A stretch of DNA of 64,000 bases from an uncultured Prevotellaceae bacterium (GCA_902778255.1 CACYXD010000011.1:62001-126000); one strand, 5' to 3'. Counted from the stretch's first letter, positions 35,851 to 43,592 are shown. Numbers and translations: made by a program. Notes: generated from the sequence alone by a model not told the origin.

Positions 35851-36108
35851 TCAGTCATTAATATGCTCGAAACACTCGTGATACTGTATGGCCAACTGCT
35901 TGTAGTATTCCACTGTGGCAGCGCTAGAGGTATCGGCACGCATAATCTCGTAGTAGTGATGCGACATGCCCGGCTCTACCCCTGTCTTGGTGTGAATCAC
36001 GGTGTAGAGACTGTCGCCTATGACACTACGTACAACAGACTCTTCCTGCGCCGCATAGAACATGCCGTAGGTCTTCACCTGCACCTCAGTCATCAGCTTA
36101 TCATACAT
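35851..36108 (-). CDS. Small protein overlapping a lipoprotein gene; possibly its frameshifted C-terminus
   Basis: Frame of 85 residues beginning MYDKLMTEVQVKTYGMFYAA, without a signal peptide or a domain I recognise. Its ATG lies 8 bp inside the end of the lipoprotein gene at 36101, in the string ATGTATGA. The upstream protein ends WGDIVNLKYV and this one begins MYDKLM, so a one-base shift would give a continuous protein of about 240 residues. It is either a translationally coupled gene or the second half of a frameshifted one. Function unknown. Confidence 0.55.
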   Translation of the reverse strand: MYDKLMTEVQVKTYGMFYAAQEESVVRSVIGDSLYTVIHTKTGVEPGMSHHYYEIMRADTSSAATVEYYKQLAIQYHECFEHIND

Positions 36109-36574
36109 ACTTCAAGTTAACGATGTCGCCCCAGTAGCCGTAATCGCTGGTCTGGTGTTTGTAGCGACCAAAGAAGCCACGCTCCGTAGATGTTGTCACC
36201 AGGTAGTTGATGACAGGTTTCAGTTCCGTGCTGTCCCATCCAGCCACAATCGTAGTGCGAGCCAAGTCCTTCAGGTCGTAGGGTCTGCAGGCATCCGTGA
36301 TGCATTTTCGTGTGGCACTCTCACGTGTCTTGTAGTTGATTTCTGTCACACAGCCATCAAAGCGTGCTGCCACCTCCTTGGCAAAAGCATCGGTATGCGG
36401 ACCGTATTCACGTGCATCAGCCAGTGCCGCTGTCATCTCTTGCTCAAACAACTCCTTATCAGAAGGGTTGTTATCATCATCAGAACACGATGCCACGAAT
36501 ACCACACCACAGAACACCATGGTGAGTATCAGCAGGCGGTTGGCGGCAAGCATCAAATAAGGATACTTTTTCAT
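36101..36574 (-). CDS. Hypothetical lipoprotein
   Basis: Protein of 157 residues with a lipoprotein signal; the lipobox VASC is near residue 30, followed by SDDDNNPSD, a Bacteroidota-type acidic sequence after the cysteine that often goes with surface export of lipoproteins. The rest (DARE-YGPHTDAFAKEVAARF and later ERGFFGRYKHQTSDYGYWGD) matches nothing I recognise. It is the fourth member of the minus-strand operon after the fimbrillin-like gene (9-bp gap) and overlaps the next frame by 8 bp. Confidence 0.65.
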   Translation of the reverse strand: MKKYPYLMLAANRLLILTMVFCGVVFVASCSDDDNNPSDKELFEQEMTAALADAREYGPHTDAFAKEVAARFDGCVTEINYKTRESATRKCITDACRPYDLKDLARTTIVAGWDSTELKPVINYLVTTSTERGFFGRYKHQTSDYGYWGDIVNLKYV

Positions 36575-36583
36575 TTCGGTTTA

Positions 36584-37429
36584 TTATTGTTTCATTTTCA
36601 CATTTATCTCGTAATACTTTCCATTGGCGAAAGTAACACCTGATCTAGTAAAGGTATAGGTGCTACCGCCAACAGTGGCTGTAAGCGTGATGGTCTCTGC
36701 GTTACCTGTTGAACGGAAGGCTACGTAGAGCACGCCGGGGCCGTTGGTAGAGTATGTGTCATCGGGGATGCTGGTCAGCTCAACCGTGTTGGTTCCATCG
36801 GTAATGGTGAAAGCCGAAGGGCAGATGACAGCGTCAGAGTTGTCCTTGTCCATCAGGGTGAACTTGATGATAGCCTGCTGATTGGCAAACGTCACCTTTT
36901 CGACCCCCACTACTTCGTCTGCTTCTACGTCAACTCTTACATCTTCTGCTACAGCATAGTCATATTTTTCTGCAATATCTGCCAGTGTTCCAACCTGACC
37001 AGTATAATCCAACTCACCAGAACGTGGAAATTGGAGGGTTAGGGTATGCGGTGTACTGATGGCATCATCTATGGAAGTATACGCCCCCCCATCAGGAAGG
37101 CTGATAACGCCATTCAATCGTGTGGTTGTTCCTGCATATTGAGGCTTTATGCTCCCTTTGAACCAGAAAGTACCAACACTATAATAATACTTACCTTGCA
37201 CATAGACATTCTCAGTTGTTGCCCACGAAGCATTAAGCGTGCTACCATCAAGCGACAGGGCACGTGTTGACACACGGCTGAAGGCTTCATTCACGGCTTT
37301 CGAAGCATCCACAGTCATGTAGTAGGTCTTAGGGGCCTGTGGTTCTGGTTCTGTACTGTTATCATCTGACGAACAGGCGGTCAGTGCCAGTCCTGCCATA
37401 AGTAGCATACTAAAATACAATTTCTTCAT
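36584..37429 (-). CDS. Fimbrillin-like lipoprotein
   Basis: Protein of 281 residues with a lipoprotein signal (MKKLYFSMLLMAGLALTACSSDD, cysteine at about 19). The C-terminus GVTFANGKYYEINVKMKQ and inner blocks such as NASWATTENVYVQGKYY are typical of Bacteroidales fimbrillin/Mfa-like proteins, whose members form fimbriae or are surface anchors. The reading frame runs 18 codons further upstream into the small peptide gene; the ATG at 37429 starts the signal sequence and is preferred. A structural role as fimbrial subunit or tip is inferred from the family. Confidence 0.72.
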   Translation of the reverse strand: MKKLYFSMLLMAGLALTACSSDDNSTEPEPQAPKTYYMTVDASKAVNEAFSRVSTRALSLDGSTLNASWATTENVYVQGKYYYSVGTFWFKGSIKPQYAGTTTRLNGVISLPDGGAYTSIDDAISTPHTLTLQFPRSGELDYTGQVGTLADIAEKYDYAVAEDVRVDVEADEVVGVEKVTFANQQAIIKFTLMDKDNSDAVICPSAFTITDGTNTVELTSIPDDTYSTNGPGVLYVAFRSTGNAETITLTATVGGSTYTFTRSGVTFANGKYYEINVKMKQ

Positions 37430-37442
37430 CGTCTTGTTCTCC

Positions 37443-37589
37443 TTATTCTGATTCATCCCAAGTCTCTTGATTTGCAGTGCCATAGCTTCTACGCAAAGCT
37501 TCTACACCACCACTTGTCTCCAAAATGGCTACCTGCTGGCGAAACATAATGACCGCCATCGAAGGCTTCTGATAATATTTCTTACTCAT
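37443..37589 (-). CDS. 48-residue peptide, Y-x-x-P/L-x-x-S family
   Basis: Short gene of 49 codons between two lipoprotein genes. It starts 6 bp after the stop at 37596 and ends 13 bp before the fimbrillin-like start. The peptide begins MSKKYYQKPSMAVIMF, has the core VAILETSGG and ends ANQETWDESE. The layout matches the 61-residue peptide at 48176 (MKKTYISPS, IVLGS, WDDEDF end). There is no signal peptide or membrane helix. Such peptides are frequent in Bacteroidales but I know no function. Tight packing in the operon supports it being real. Confidence 0.65.
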   Translation of the reverse strand: MSKKYYQKPSMAVIMFRQQVAILETSGGVEALRRSYGTANQETWDESE

Positions 37590-37595
37590 ACCTAT

Positions 37596-38048
37596 TTACT
37601 TTATAAATTTTGGTTGATAAATACCTCCTGTACCCGTTGGTGCTACGGACGCATCGAATGTTGTCCAGTCTATCGTAAAGATACGATGCAGTTTGTCGCA
37701 GTAGTACGACAATCCCACGGCTACCCCCGCATCATTGCTGGCAATCGTCAGCGGGAACACATACTTGTTTTCTACCTCCAAAGGGGCAGCAACGCCACGC
37801 ACCTCGCCACCAATGGTAGCGCATAGCAGATCCTGCGATGACACATACTTGGTCAGCGTATCCTGCAACTGCACCTCCACAACCATCGCCTGCTCATAGA
37901 GGTCGTAGTTAGGAGCCTGCCAAGTAGGACGAACATCCGTGCCCGCAGTGATTTCCGTTGGCTGAGACGAATTCTCATCGTCTGATGAGCAGCCCCACGC
38001 CATGAAGGCGAGGGCTGCTAATGCTAATATTGTCTTTTTCATCATCAT
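37596..38048 (-). CDS. Small lipoprotein with a Prevotella surface-protein domain
   Basis: Protein of 150 residues with lipobox FMAWGC (cysteine near residue 20) and a short beta-rich domain. Its core MVVEVQLQDTLTKYVSSQDL and GGEVRGVAAPLEV resembles a domain in the next upstream protein (MMMVTRVKIDGVVASSKEDI and LAVFDEKQQTLGVA). The two genes are 13 bp apart, so they probably belong to one surface system. Whether the first or third methionine is used is unclear. No function known. Confidence 0.65.
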   Translation of the reverse strand: MMMKKTILALAALAFMAWGCSSDDENSSQPTEITAGTDVRPTWQAPNYDLYEQAMVVEVQLQDTLTKYVSSQDLLCATIGGEVRGVAAPLEVENKYVFPLTIASNDAGVAVGLSYYCDKLHRIFTIDWTTFDASVAPTGTGGIYQPKFIK

Positions 38049-38061
38049 TATCTATTATCAA

Positions 38062-39750
38062 TTACTTAATCACCACAGCCTTGCCGTTGTAGATATACAC
38101 ACCGCTCTGCTTTGGCTTCTTACCAATCTGGATACCACCAACCGTGTACCACTTACCATCCTGCGGCATCTGGTCAAGAGCCATGAAGTTGATAACGGTA
38201 GGCTGGTCAGGCGTACCAATCACCTTGTTGGGTACATAGCTGATGTAGCTACCCGCCATAGCGATAGTCTCGCCCTCACGTTCTATCACAAACGTCATCG
38301 GCTCTTGGCTATTAGCATCGCTACCGATGTTCAGGTAGTAGTTCTGCTCACTATCGGCTGTTGTCTCTGCCATACGATCTGCACCGCAGAATACCACCAA
38401 CTTATCGCCAGCCTCAACCTCAACGCCCTTCACGGCAGCCACCATATTCATCGTTGTAGCCGTGTTGACAGCTGAGCGTTTTGCTGCACGGCTGTTGCTC
38501 GTGCCACTGTAGCGGTTGTCATTAAAGTACATTGGGTACGAGAACTTCACATCACCGTTGCCCAGTCGCTTAATCATGTAGCCCTTACCAGCCTCAAGAT
38601 ACTGCAGCGAGCCCTTCCATACCAGTCCTGTAGCCGACTGGCTAGCGATGGCGAATCCGTCTTGCGACTTCACCACATCACCCACCTGAGCCTGTTCCAG
38701 GTAGTCGGCCAGTGCCTGAGAGATAGGCAGGTTGATGGTTGTGTTATAACCTACGCGGTTCCAGTCCTTATGCACGGTGATATAGCGGTGTGCGAACTCG
38801 CCTTCCACATAGATGGTCTTGTCGCTCATCGAGTAAATCATGTACATCTGAGCAGGATTGATGGTGATAGTCTCATCCTCATTATCCCACTTCTGACCGC
38901 TGGCTACTTTCTTGTTCTGTCGGCACGTAAATTTCTTCGTCTCTGTACCGTTGACAAAAGATATCACGTCGCCAATCTCCCACTTCGACATGCTGTTCAG
39001 GAACTCTCCCAAGGTTGCGCTCTCCGTAGGTATCACGTTGAAGGTCACCCAGTTCCATCCCTTCTTCAGCTTCAGCGTCTGCACATAGTTGTAGCTATTC
39101 TGCAATACTACAGGTGTAGCATCAGAACCTACGATAGCATCCTGCTCAAAGCGATAGATCTTGTCGTTGGCAGGCTTCACGCTATACACATTGCCAGAAG
39201 AGGCATCAAAGAAGCAGAAGTTCAGCTGAGGCATTGAGCCGTCGGGATTCATGTAGCCATAGATGGTCAGGTAAGCCAGGGCCTCGTTGGCGTTGGCATT
39301 GTCGTTGACCTCGATATGTGCAACGCCTAAAGTCTGCTGCTTCTCGTCGAATACAGCCAGGATATCCTCCTTCGAGCTGGCCACCACGCCGTCAATCTTC
39401 ACACGGGTCACCATCATCATCGTCTGGTTAGCCTGCTTCAGACGGTCGGCTACATCCCATTCCGGTTCGTCACCACGTACACGCAGTGTGATAGGCAGCG
39501 GTTCCGACATCGTGTTGTCGCCCACCAGCGCTATCTGCTCGTTATACGTACCAATATTAATATAGTCGCTAACGGTGAACGTTATCTTCTGTTCATCCAG
39601 TGCATCGAGCACACCCTGCGTCTGCGAAGCAGTAACCCATATCGGCAGGTCTGTCAACTTGAAGTTCTGCTTCACGGCGCTCAGGTTCTTGATGGTCGCC
39701 TCGAAGACGGCACGGTTACCGTCAAGGACTATCTTCAGTAAGAAGAACAT
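38062..39750 (-). pseudogene. 5'-truncated surface protein with type IX-like C-terminus
   Basis: Open frame of 562 residues that looks like the C-terminal part of a larger exported protein. It has no signal peptide; it starts inside a beta-sandwich segment (VLDGNRAVFEATIKNLSAVK, then FKLTDLPIWVTASQ). Later parts include repeated beta domains such as LKKGWNWVTFNVIPTESATL and LDQ-type blocks, and it ends WYTVGGIQIGKKPKQ-SGVYIYNGKAVVIK, the sorting-like cassette seen in the other large proteins here. A stop codon precedes the first ATG directly, and an outward terminator begins 15 bp upstream. I infer loss of the 5' part, probably by rearrangement. Expression as a cytoplasmic stub is possible. 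Confidence 0.65.
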
Positions 39751-39764
39751 TCAAGATATATCAT

Positions 39765-39792
39765 AAAGGTCTCGGTTTCCGAGGCCTTTTTT
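39765..39792 (+). terminator. Orphan plus-strand terminator
   Basis: AAGGTCTCGG-TTT-CCGAGGCC followed by six T residues. It points away from a minus-strand gene, and no plus-strand gene lies before it for over 10 kb, so it has no obvious gene to serve. Confidence 0.75.
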
Positions 39793-39822
39793 AGTTAAAA
39801 GCAACATCTGTCAACAACTTAA

Positions 39823-39954
39823 TTTCTGTTTTATGCTATTTCACGTTGTGTTTCAGCCTGTTTTGGCTGGTCTTTTAGGCTGAAAGGCAGCGCGTTTTAG
39901 CCTGTTTCACAATGCGTTTTGGCCTGTTTCGCAGTATGATTTAGCCTGTTTCGC
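39823..39954. repeat. 22-bp tandem repeat array, six units (array 2, inverted relative to array 1)
   Basis: Six 22-bp units in 132 bp. In this orientation each unit has CGTTT at about 5-9, AGCCT at 11-15 and TTTCGC at 17-22. Units 4, 5 and 6 fit best; unit 3 (39867-39888) carries the core in reverse as AGGCTGAAA. The array ends at TTTCGC-AATTTA, the mirror image of the start of array 1. Located in the non-coding block upstream of the toxin-antitoxin genes. Confidence 0.85.
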
Positions 39955-39969
39955 AATTTAGTACCTTTA

Positions 39970-40085
39970 TGGACAGATGACAGATTGGACAGTATAATTT
40001 AAAGAAAAACTTCACGCGTACGTGCGTGCGCAGACGTACGCGGGGGAAATCTTGGAAAACTACTGTCCAATCTGTCATCTGTCCA
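39970..40085. repeat. 116-bp nested inverted repeat (25-bp perfect outer arms)
   Basis: The left arm 39970-39994 (TGGACAGATGACAGATTGG and six more bases) is a perfect reverse complement of 40061-40085. Inside lies a second perfect inverted repeat, CGCGTACGT (40015-40023) with ACGTACGCG (40034-40042), around a 10-nt loop. The arms themselves show an approximately 8-bp internal periodicity (TGGACAGA, TGACAGAT, TGGACAGT). The centre is GC-rich in AT-rich surroundings. There is no transposase and no clear target duplication. Confidence 0.85.
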
Positions 40086-40149
40086 CCTCTCCATCATCAA
40101 CCAGCTATTATGGCTACGTATATTTTGATCTCGTTTTTTGTTCATGCCG

Positions 40150-40157
40150 CAAAGATA
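40150..40157 (-). promoter_or_regulatory. -7 box pointing into the palindrome
   Basis: TATCTTTG on the minus strand, with no annotated gene directly downstream. Transcription from it would run through the palindrome and array 2 towards the truncated gene at 39750. Confidence 0.45.
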
Positions 40158-40351
40158 CAGAAGCCATAAGCATCAATGTCACTTTCCTACCCTAATGCCC
40201 CCCAGAATTAACAATGTTTATGAAAGGAAGATCAGAGAACAATCCTTAATTTGCAACGGATTTACGGCGATATTGCCAAAAATCTGCAATATATTTAGAG
40301 AAAAACTAACAAAAAAGTCTGTTATTTGTTGCGCATTTAAGAAACATTTCG
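40158..40351. other. Unassigned AT-rich sequence upstream of higB
   Basis: I see no repeat, RNA structure or credible small gene here. A minus-strand open frame crosses it and the toxin gene, but it lacks a supported start and looks like a shadow. Confidence 0.5.
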
Positions 40352-40359
40352 TATTTTTG
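40352..40359 (+). promoter_or_regulatory. -7 promoter box for the toxin-antitoxin operon
   Basis: TATTTTTG, 20 bp before the toxin ATG. Confidence 0.6.
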
Positions 40360-40379
40360 CAACCGAAATAATAAAAGAA

Positions 40380-40730
40380 ATGGAACAAACGGTATTTGAA
40401 CTTGATTTGTTGGAAGAAGCACGAGACTTCCTGAAATCCTTGACCAAGGAGATTCGTGGTAAGATAGGCTACAATATCCGCAGGGTTCAGAAGGGTGAAC
40501 GTGACAACGAACTCTTTAAGAAACTTGATGGCACGGAGATATGGGAGTTTCGCACAATCTACAATAAGACCTACTATAGGTTGTTTGCCTTTTGGGATAA
40601 GGACATCAATACGTTGGTTGTAGCCACTCACGGCATTGTGAAGAAGACACAAAAGACACCGAAGAGTGAGATCACTAAGGCAGAAGGGATCAAGAAGCTG
40701 TATTTTGAGAATAAAAACAAGAAGATATGA
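40380..40730 (+). CDS. higB: HigB/Gp49-type RelE-fold toxin
   Basis: Protein of 116 residues resembling phage-derived Gp49/HigB toxins (DUF891-like), ribosome-dependent mRNA interferases. Typical blocks are ARDFLKSLTKEIRGKIGYNI, LFKKLDGTEIWEFRTIYNKTYYRLF and THGIVKKTQKTPKSEITKAE. Its stop overlaps the antitoxin start as ATGA (40727-40730). The order toxin then antitoxin is the HigBA arrangement, opposite to most toxin-antitoxin pairs. It has its own promoter and a terminator after the pair, so it is a self-contained two-gene module next to the repeat-rich block. Confidence 0.88.
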   Translation: MEQTVFELDLLEEARDFLKSLTKEIRGKIGYNIRRVQKGERDNELFKKLDGTEIWEFRTIYNKTYYRLFAFWDKDINTLVVATHGIVKKTQKTPKSEITKAEGIKKLYFENKNKKI

Positions 40731-41059
40731 AAAAGGTAGGAGACATGAAGCTATATAGCTTTGAGGAGTTGCTGGAAGAGGATTACGGCAAAGTCGGAAC
40801 GCCAGAGCGTGATGCATTTGAGCGTAGCGTGGACGAGGCTGTTCAAGCCTATCGTGTGGGAGAGGCCATCAAGCAAGCACGTGAGTCTCAGAACCTTACC
40901 CAAGCTGAATTAGGCGAGAAAATGGGTGTTCAAAGGGCTCAGGTCTGCCGTTTAGAGAGTGGCAAGAGCATCACGCTGGCTTCTATGATGCGTGCTTTCC
41001 GTGCGCTGGGTGTACAAGTGGCACTGGAGATGAAAGGCATCGGGAAAGTGGCGCTATAA
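40727..41059 (+). CDS. higA: HigA-type XRE-family antitoxin
   Basis: Protein of 110 residues with a lambda repressor-like helix-turn-helix (about residues 45-98): IKQARESQNLTQAELGEKMG, then VQRAQVCRLESGKS. The N-terminal part (SFEELLEEDYGKVGTPERDA) is acidic and probably binds the toxin. Family members repress their own operon as antitoxin or toxin-antitoxin complex. The ATG at 40727 is coupled to the toxin stop; a second ATG at residue 7 is possible. Confidence 0.9.
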   Translation: MKKVGDMKLYSFEELLEEDYGKVGTPERDAFERSVDEAVQAYRVGEAIKQARESQNLTQAELGEKMGVQRAQVCRLESGKSITLASMMRAFRALGVQVALEMKGIGKVAL

Positions 41060-41083
41060 TGTTGTAATCAATAAGAACTGATG

Positions 41084-41110
41084 AGGGCTGTCTTCCAAGA
41101 CAGCCCTTTT
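41084..41110 (+). terminator. Terminator after the toxin-antitoxin operon
   Basis: AGGGCTGTCTT pairs with AAGACAGCCCT with a loop of only about 2-4 nt, then T residues. Confidence 0.85.
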
Positions 41111-41135
41111 GTTGTATTGCAGAGATAGCAAGATT

Positions 41136-41244
41136 CTACCAGCCTTCCTCAATCTCTTCATTCACGTTTGGTGTGGTTCTCCTGAGATCGACAGAATCGT
41201 TTAAGAGGTGGACGGTGTGTCGTGATGAATAGCTTATGTTTCAT
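41136..41244 (-). pseudogene. Possible frameshifted small peptide gene downstream of the S8 protease
   Basis: An ATG lies 1 bp after the S8 stop codon (TAA-T-ATG) and begins Met-Lys-His. Removing one base near 41234 would put it in frame with a downstream tail containing VHLLNDSVDLRRT and ending NVNEEIEEGW. That tail has the L-x-x-S core and acidic/aromatic end of the small peptides at 37443 and 48176. As it stands the ATG frame stops after 28 residues. This may be a decayed family member or chance. Confidence 0.3.
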
Positions 41245-41245
41245 A

Positions 41246-43456
41246 TTAAAGTCGGATAAGGGTGGAGCCGGTGGTGGCCTTGTCGCCCGTGTTCAGCTGG
41301 ACGGCATAGACGCCGCGAGGGAGCGACGAGAGGTCGATGGTGGTGCCGCGCTCGGTGAGCAGCAGACGGCCATCGGTGGTATAGACACGGAGCTCAGCCT
41401 GCCCTGTAAGTTGCGACTCAGTCGCAACATACAGGGCGGTAAGGGTACGCCCATTGAGGCGGAAGGTGGTCTTCTGGGGCTGGGCAGCGGTGATGCCCTC
41501 TATCTTGTCGATGCCCAGGATATAGCAGAGGCCGCGATAGGCATCTATCTCGCCATAACCATACTGGTTGTTGGGGTACTGGAGGTCGGCATCGGGACGG
41601 CGACTGGAGGCAGCAATGATCTCCTTGATCTTAGCGGTGGTGAGCGTAGGGTCGGCCTGCATCCACAGAGCCACGGTGCCGGCTACAGCAGGCGACGACA
41701 TGGAGGTGCCGGTCTGAGCCATCATGTGGAAATAGCCACCATAGGCGCCCCAGGTCTCATATTCCGTATCAAGCATGGTGATATCCCATGCAGCCAGATC
41801 ATAATACGTTTCATCGTTGATGAAGAAGTTCTGTGCCGATACGATATTCACGCCAGGGGCACAGACATCGGGCTTCATGCGCCCGTCGATGGTGGGACCT
41901 ACTGATGACGACTTAGCCAGATAGCCCTCGCCCTTGGTGCTCTCCATATCGCTGATATCCGTTGGCTCGACCTTTCCGCTGCCCTGCGAGGCGTATTTAT
42001 TGGCAGCGGTAACGATCTTGAAGCGATGGCCGATATTTCCCACGGTGATTACATCGTCGAGCATAGCGGGCCACGCCATGCTGTAGCCCTCCTTGGCCAG
42101 CGAGTGGTTTTCCACGGTAGGCACGTTCTCGAGCTGAGCGCAGTAGGGATCGGCATAGACCCACGCATCGCCAGGACCACTGATGGTGAGCAGGAAGCGG
42201 TCGGTAGTGGGGAAGGTGGTGAGCATTCCGCCACTGAGGTAATAGACTTGATAGCCATCGTCGCTGACACCCTTGGAGGTGACGCTGATGGTCTTGCCAG
42301 CCACGAGACTCGTAGTGGTAGCGAGGTTTTCGACATCTATCGAGGCCTCACCCTTGTTGGCGGTATAGAGGCTGTTGGTATAGCGCAAGGTCAGGGTCTG
42401 TCCGGCCTTCACCTTCACCTCGAAGCCGAGATAGGTGCCATACTGCTCGAAATCGTTGAAGCAGATGCCACAGCCCCCCGTGGTCATCTCGGCCGATTTA
42501 TGGGCCAGACGCGACGTGCTGCCAGCATTGCCCGATGCCACCACGATGGCACGACCGGGCTTCTCGAGCAGCGTATGGATAGCCTCAGCCTCGAGCTTGC
42601 GGTTGTTGACGAAGCTCATGCCTTCACCAGCGCTGTAGTTGATGACGCAGGGCTTCTTCTGATCACCGGCATAGGCAAAGATATCTGAGAAAGCCTGAAT
42701 GAGCGTGGCCGACGAGAGTCCGTTGTCAGTAATCTCGGAACTGATGGCAGCCTCGGCGATATCGGCACCAGAAGCCACACCCTGATAGATGGTGGGGTTG
42801 TCCCAGTCGCTGCTCTCCACCCTTGAACCTGCAGCGATACCTGCCACATGGGTGCCATGCGACATGGTGGCGGCATCAGAACTGTGCATCGCCGCCTTGA
42901 CGGCATCGGGGGTGGTCCACTCACGAGAGGACATATAGTCCTTGGCCCACGTCACACGGCTGTTGCCCTCGGCATTGCGGAAGGAGGGGTGGATAAAGTC
43001 AAAGCCAGAATCGACGATACCTACCACCACGCCACTGCCCGTAAAGGCCTGAGGCAACTGGCTGGCAGCACCGCTCCATGCCTTGTCGGCACCAATCTGT
43101 GCGGGCAGCAAGTCGAGCATCGGACGTCCTAAGCGCTCTGCCTCCAGGCGCTCCACCTGACTATCGGCAGCCATCGCCTCCACCTGACTGAGGTCTATGC
43201 TGATGACCAGCACACGACCGATACGGCTCTCAACCGTAAAGCCATATTTCTGAGCCAGCTGAGCCTCATCGGCATCAGCCACGAGTTTGGTCAGCACCAT
43301 GAGACGAGCCTCTGCGGCTGCCGCACGATGATGAGACTGAGCCTGACGGACGAGGCCCGACAGATAGGGTGACACCTTTGCTACTGTAGTCAGCGACTGA
43401 GCCGAAGCCACCACTGCGAGCAGCATCAGGACGAGTATTGAAATTTGTTTTTTCAT
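41246..43456 (-). CDS. Exported S8 (subtilisin) protease with type IX-like C-terminus
   Basis: Protein of 736 residues with a signal peptide (MKKQISILVLMLLAVVASAQ). The catalytic triad is Asp149 (GIVDSGFDF), His203 (SHGTHVAGIAAG) and Ser585 (GTSMSSPAVAG); the oxyanion Asn is in VASGNAGS. An I9-like propeptide region fills about 21-115, and there is an insert domain between the His and Ser blocks. The last 70 residues (LRVYTTDGRLLLTERG, then LSSLPRGVYAVQLNTGD) match a type IX sorting domain, so export to the surface or medium is expected. It is transcribed divergently from the FN3 protein gene. Confidence 0.92.
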   Translation of the reverse strand: MKKQISILVLMLLAVVASAQSLTTVAKVSPYLSGLVRQAQSHHRAAAAEARLMVLTKLVADADEAQLAQKYGFTVESRIGRVLVISIDLSQVEAMAADSQVERLEAERLGRPMLDLLPAQIGADKAWSGAASQLPQAFTGSGVVVGIVDSGFDFIHPSFRNAEGNSRVTWAKDYMSSREWTTPDAVKAAMHSSDAATMSHGTHVAGIAAGSRVESSDWDNPTIYQGVASGADIAEAAISSEITDNGLSSATLIQAFSDIFAYAGDQKKPCVINYSAGEGMSFVNNRKLEAEAIHTLLEKPGRAIVVASGNAGSTSRLAHKSAEMTTGGCGICFNDFEQYGTYLGFEVKVKAGQTLTLRYTNSLYTANKGEASIDVENLATTTSLVAGKTISVTSKGVSDDGYQVYYLSGGMLTTFPTTDRFLLTISGPGDAWVYADPYCAQLENVPTVENHSLAKEGYSMAWPAMLDDVITVGNIGHRFKIVTAANKYASQGSGKVEPTDISDMESTKGEGYLAKSSSVGPTIDGRMKPDVCAPGVNIVSAQNFFINDETYYDLAAWDITMLDTEYETWGAYGGYFHMMAQTGTSMSSPAVAGTVALWMQADPTLTTAKIKEIIAASSRRPDADLQYPNNQYGYGEIDAYRGLCYILGIDKIEGITAAQPQKTTFRLNGRTLTALYVATESQLTGQAELRVYTTDGRLLLTERGTTIDLSSLPRGVYAVQLNTGDKATTGSTLIRL

Positions 43457-43492
43457 ACCGTTTTTATACTATTTCTTTATTGTAAGCGGCCG

Positions 43493-43500
43493 CAAAATTA
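43493..43500 (-). promoter_or_regulatory. -7 promoter box for the S8 protease
   Basis: TAATTTTG on the minus strand, about 37 bp before the start codon. Confidence 0.6.
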
Positions 43501-43584
43501 GCAATAATTTTTGCATTTGTCATGTTTTTTGCCATAAAATTGCAAAAAACTTTCACTTTTATAGTGGTTTTTGTTTTTTTTTAC

Positions 43585-43592
43585 TACTTTTG
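43585..43592 (+). promoter_or_regulatory. -7 promoter box for the FN3 protein
   Basis: TACTTTTG on the plus strand, with a leader of about 60 nt to the ATG at 43655. Confidence 0.6.

Noticed and set aside
39970..40085. Insertion sequence
   Set aside because: No transposase gene and no convincing target-site duplication; reported as a nested palindrome instead.
39990..40145. 48-codon frame through the palindrome (begins MNKKRDQNIRSHNSW)
   Set aside because: It follows a -7 box, but half of it is dictated by the inverted repeat and reads as Arg/Pro/Thr-rich sequence; kept only as a promoter observation.
40218..40817. 199-codon minus-strand open frame over the toxin region
   Set aside because: Antisense to higB and into higA; composition and lack of domains mark it as a shadow.
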